Origin: Pseudofabraea citricarpa
Taxonomy: Eukaryota > Ascomycota > Leotiomycetes > Helotiales > Dermateaceae
NCBI GenBank assembly: GCA_029641185.1
Contig: JAPWGK010000017.1
Coordinates: 868,001-932,000, forward strand
DNA: 64,000 nt
Reading direction: 5' to 3'
The translations under genes and the position numbers were made by a program. Positions 60,618 to 64,000 of the stretch are shown one piece after another. The notes beneath the pieces were generated by a model, which did not search any database, had not been told where the DNA came from, and saw only the letters and a program-made list of their open reading frames with translations. Within the stretch, counting starts at the first letter, position 1. Every line of letters starts with the position of its first letter.

Positions 60618-60667
60618 CCCCAACCCAACCCAACCCAACCCACCTACCTACCTACCTATCTACCTAG
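60618..60667. repeat. CAACC / CCTA tandem repeats
   Basis: About four CCCAA-type pentamers are followed by about five ACCT tetramers. Confidence 0.9.
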
Positions 60668-60944
60668 AAACAAACAGACAAAACGAACAAGGAAACCCCC
60701 CCCCTCCCCCCTCCCCACACTCTATATCCATCCCATCCCATATGATACGACCCATCCGATCCGATAGACCGACGGAAAAAGAAAAGAAAAAAAAAAAAGA
60801 AAAGGGAAAACTCAATTAACTCACGATCAAGGCCAAGGCCAAGCGAAACCAAGTTACCTAGCATTACCATCTATACTCAGCAAACGATATAGTATAGTAC
60901 AGTAACAGTACCGTTCTGGGCCGCGAACTCTAACGCGTCACGCG

Positions 60945-60976
60945 TCCCCGTCCTCGTCCTCGTCCTCGTCCTCGTC
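60945..60976. repeat. GTCCTC microsatellite
   Basis: Five or so tandem GTCCTC hexamers lie in noncoding sequence. Confidence 0.9.
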
Positions 60977-63683
60977 GTGTCGTATCGTATCACCGTAGAT
61001 GTATTTCCAACAATCGGCGGCAGGCGGCGGGCGGGCGGGATTCCGTCAACTGCTCTGCTCTGCTCGTTATGCTTTTGCTTTTTGGATATTCTTTTTGACT
61101 TCTGCTCCTATTTCTTTCCGGCTTTGGCGAGCTGCGGATGGACAGAAACAGACAGACAGGCACAGAGAGAGTTCTGATCGTTTATCTGACTGACCCTCCC
61201 CCCGCCTCTCCCGGAGCGCTTGGGCTTGGGCATGGACATGGACATAAGACGGACGGGCACTGGAGTGTATATTTCGTGAGCCGCGATACGCACAATTTTT
61301 CTTTTATACTTTTATATTGAGGAGCAGTTATCTATCTGTGGAGTCCGAGGAAGAAAAGAAAAGAAAACTCCACCCTCACCAAAAGGAATGAATACAGAAG
61401 AAGAAAATATAAACGAGAATGAAGATAAAGAAATGGACCGTCGAGACTGATAAGAAATTAGCTTGGTGGCAAAGATGGCGACTTCCCCTCTCTGATGCCA
61501 AACTCAGACATCTTACTCTCGACTCTGGTGCAGTAAAAGGTACCAGAAATCTAGATCTTAGTAGAAAGAACCCGGATCATAGTGCATCGTTCATCTGAAA
61601 AAATCTCCTCTGTGATCTGACACGAACGCAGAAACGAACGCAGAACGGATGCAGGCTTCCGCAGGAGGAAGTCGTTGGGGTAAAGAGATGCTTTCGAGGA
61701 GGCGACATGATATGCCATGGTTTAGATCGTATGCACAAGTGAACGGGGTAGGTACTAGGTAGATGAAATAGATTGCAGAGGACCAGGGTAGCTCTCAGAA
61801 ATTCTGTTCGTTCTCCAAGGCCCATCACTTCCCGCTCTCCTCGTCCGGCTGACGGGAAGATTACACGAGACTAGACTCCCGGACGTTGGTCTTGAAAAAG
61901 CCTCTTGCGAAACTCTGAATTCCACTCACAGAAAAGCATGCTACTTACTGTACCAAGTCGTTGAACTAAACTTTCGATGCAGCTCTATCGGTGGCCCGCT
62001 TGGTCCGTCGAGTTGTTTTTTTTTTCTTCGTTTTTTTTTTTGCTCTTCGCCGAAGTAACCGTCGATTAAATGTCGTCGGGTTCCCAAGTCCCACTTGTAA
62101 ACATGACCTGTGCAAGAGCCATTCACAGTGTGAAATTTGTAGATGCTGGCTGCAGACCTACCCTGGGAAAGTTGACATGTCGATGGCACTAATGCCCCCA
62201 ACCCCATGGTAGCTCTCTCCCGAACCTTGAGTAGTGTCTGTGTTGTCGCCACCCCTCTCCTACGCTGCCTTGACCTTCTCCAACGCATTTTCACCACACC
62301 TTCATATCCACCATGGGCGTGAAAAGTCTTTCAGACCCCTCATAATACTCCGAGAAGCCGACGAAAAGCTGAAAGGGTGTCCTCTTGAGGATCTGGTCGC
62401 AGTATCGCAACCGCTGTGATCGAATCAACAGCCAAACGCAATGGTGTTCACGAGAGAGAAGAAGGGATGAACCCTGTGCGGAGAAAGCTCGAAATCGTCG
62501 TCAATTCCCCATCTTCCACCCCACCCTTCAGCGATGGTCTTCAGGCTTCGAGGTCCTTGCAATCGTACGCTCCAGCCCCCAAACCTTCACACCGCCCCTT
62601 CAACGCAGAACGAAACTCACTCGGGGCAGCAGTCCAACTTGTGCTGTGCCGTTGTCATGATCAGCCACAGAGAATGACATGTCACCTTTGTGCGGCACGA
62701 GTCTGCACCGATGGCAAAGGGAAATATCACCGGCGAACTCTCTGACAGTACGGAGTAAACACGACGGGGAAAATAGAGTTGCAAGGAGGTCTGTTGATGG
62801 GGTGGTTGCTTTTTGCGCTTCGGCTCGACGGCGCTTCCCGATTTACATTGTTCTTGGTCGTGGCCGAATCCATCGACCTGCGTTGTAGCAACCCATTTTT
62901 GCAGCAGGTGTCAAGGAACAGGGAAGCATCGCGCTTCATGTGCGATAGATCAACCTCAATTTACTCGAGACCAGCGATTCTGAGTCACGGTGGTCCGCTG
63001 CTGCTGGGCGAGGGCGAGCATGAGCGTCAGCCCTCCGAATTTCATCGCATCGCGGGGCAGCGCCAGCAGGAGAAGATCCGGCATCGATGACGCACTTGAG
63101 GTTGCGACCAGGAATTGAGCGACGCTCCAGAGGTCCAAACGCGCGATGAGGACATGCCATCCGTCGTCTGCATCAGAGCACCAGCCAGTGCACCCGTGCA
63201 TCAGAGCAGTACTTGATCATCAGCGCTTCGTACTCGTAGAGTAGTGTGTATGGGAGTGAGTGAGTGTGTGTGTGGGTGTCTGCTCACATCTCACTGCTCT
63301 TGCTACTGTAGATAGCATTTCTTGGGCGATATAATAACAGCCGTGCTATTGCGCGTTGCTTCCTGCCTCAACAACACACACACACATGGCCCCATCGCAT
63401 CGCAAGTGCTGACACGAGGCCGGATTGCGTGTGTGTCACCTGTACGAGCTTGTATGCAGCCCAAAATGCGACCCAGCGGTTGAGTCTTTTTACCTCCAAC
63501 GGCGACGTTCTAATTGAGTGCCCTTTCGAGCTTGATTATGCATCGCGATGCATATTCGTCCTGACATGGTTCTGCCATGTCGTCACCTGCAGCCGCGATA
63601 ATGATGGCGGGGTTGTGCTATCCGGACGGCAGACCAGAAGGGGTCGCAGACGGAAGTGATGGAGATGTTCTGTGCGCAACTTG

Positions 63684-63712
63684 GTGGTGCTGGTGCTGGT
63701 GCTGGTGCTGCT
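63684..63712. repeat. GGTGCT microsatellite
   Basis: About four to five tandem GGTGCT hexamers are present. Confidence 0.9.
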
Positions 63713-64000
63713 GACGACGAAAACTGCCGAAGGCTACATACGTAGAGCAACAACAATAGGCGACGGATCTGACAATCAGCGGTGTGCAGCGCTGCAGTAG
63801 GTACTGTCGTGATGGGGAATTGTCATCTGTCACATTAATATTGGCACGACCACCACCACCACCAGGCTCAGGCTGACGACCTGGACCTGAAAACCAGCCA
63901 TCGCCCTCCTTTGGGAATCCCTCATTCACCGTCTTTCGCGAGAGGGGCTCTTCGTAATGGCGTGTTGTGGCGGGTGTGGGTGTGCTGGGTGCTGGGTGAT

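Larger units (their letters stand above)
59491..64000. other. 4.5-kb low-complexity region without a supported gene
   Basis: This stretch has many pyrimidine/purine tracts and microsatellites: CCTTCCTAT-type at 60470-60510, CAACC/CCTA at 60618-60667, GTCCTC at 60945-60976 and GGTGCT at 63684-63712. Short frames lack introns, domains and consistent codon use. It may be a long upstream region or 5' leader of a gene beyond the window; the composition resembles 9446-11207. Confidence 0.5.

Noticed and set aside
60618..60667. Telomere-like CCCAACCCAA repeat
   Set aside because: The unit is CAACC, not CCCTAA; it is short, internal and flanked by other microsatellites.
59947..63929. Many overlapping open frames at the right end
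   Set aside because: All are short, lie in low-complexity DNA, and show no domains, introns or consistent frame.

Overview
The window is nuclear DNA of a filamentous ascomycete (Pezizomycotina). Genes carry several short introns (40-120 bp) with GTRNGT donors and CTRAY branch sites. There are Zn2Cys6 regulators, a WSC-domain protein, a tyrosinase and a fungal STAND/ankyrin relic, together with very AT-rich blocks that carry the marks of repeat-induced point mutation (RIP). I cannot name the species. A plant-associated leotiomycete-like fungus would fit, but that is inference.

Layout. 2.5-16.1 kb is a specialised-metabolism locus. It holds an SDR oxidoreductase (2492-3469 +), a Dit1/PvcA-type isocyanide synthase (4180-6090 -), a CYP56/Dit2-like P450 transcribed divergently from it (7710-9445 +), an Atg22-like effluxer (11208-13229 -) and a DHA1 drug:H+ antiporter (14243-16145 +). 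Synthase + CYP56 P450 + DHA1 exporter is the same trio as yeast DIT1-DIT2-DTR1, which makes and exports dityrosine-type spore-wall precursors. The SDR-synthase part is bracketed by inverted, diverged copies of a ~200-bp repeat. 16.4-22.5 kb holds an anion:cation symporter family MFS permease and a Zn2Cys6 factor.

24.3-33.0 kb is a rhamnogalacturonan lyase gene (PL4) split after codon 28 by a 6.8-kb AT-saturated transposon. The element has 23-bp terminal inverted repeats and a perfect 8-bp target duplication (hAT-like). Two stop codons beside it, in the RIP dinucleotide context, show mutation spilling into the gene. 33.3-35.1 kb codes for a secreted Asn/Gln/Ala/Asp repeat protein.

38.1-50.6 kb carries an NCS1 purine-cytosine permease (with an apparent +1 frameshift), a homogentisate 1,2-dioxygenase, a second P450, a tyrosinase, an orphan gene and a WSC-domain secreted protein. 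52.2-54.5 kb is a second Zn2Cys6 factor. 56.5-59.5 kb is a decayed STAND-N/ankyrin gene. The last 4.5 kb is low-complexity DNA in which I could support no gene.

Exon boundaries were worked out by hand. For every gene called intact the exon lengths sum to a whole number of codons, which is a real internal check, but no transcript or database was consulted. Three introns (in the synthase, the CYP56 P450 and the tyrosinase) need GC-AG splice sites.
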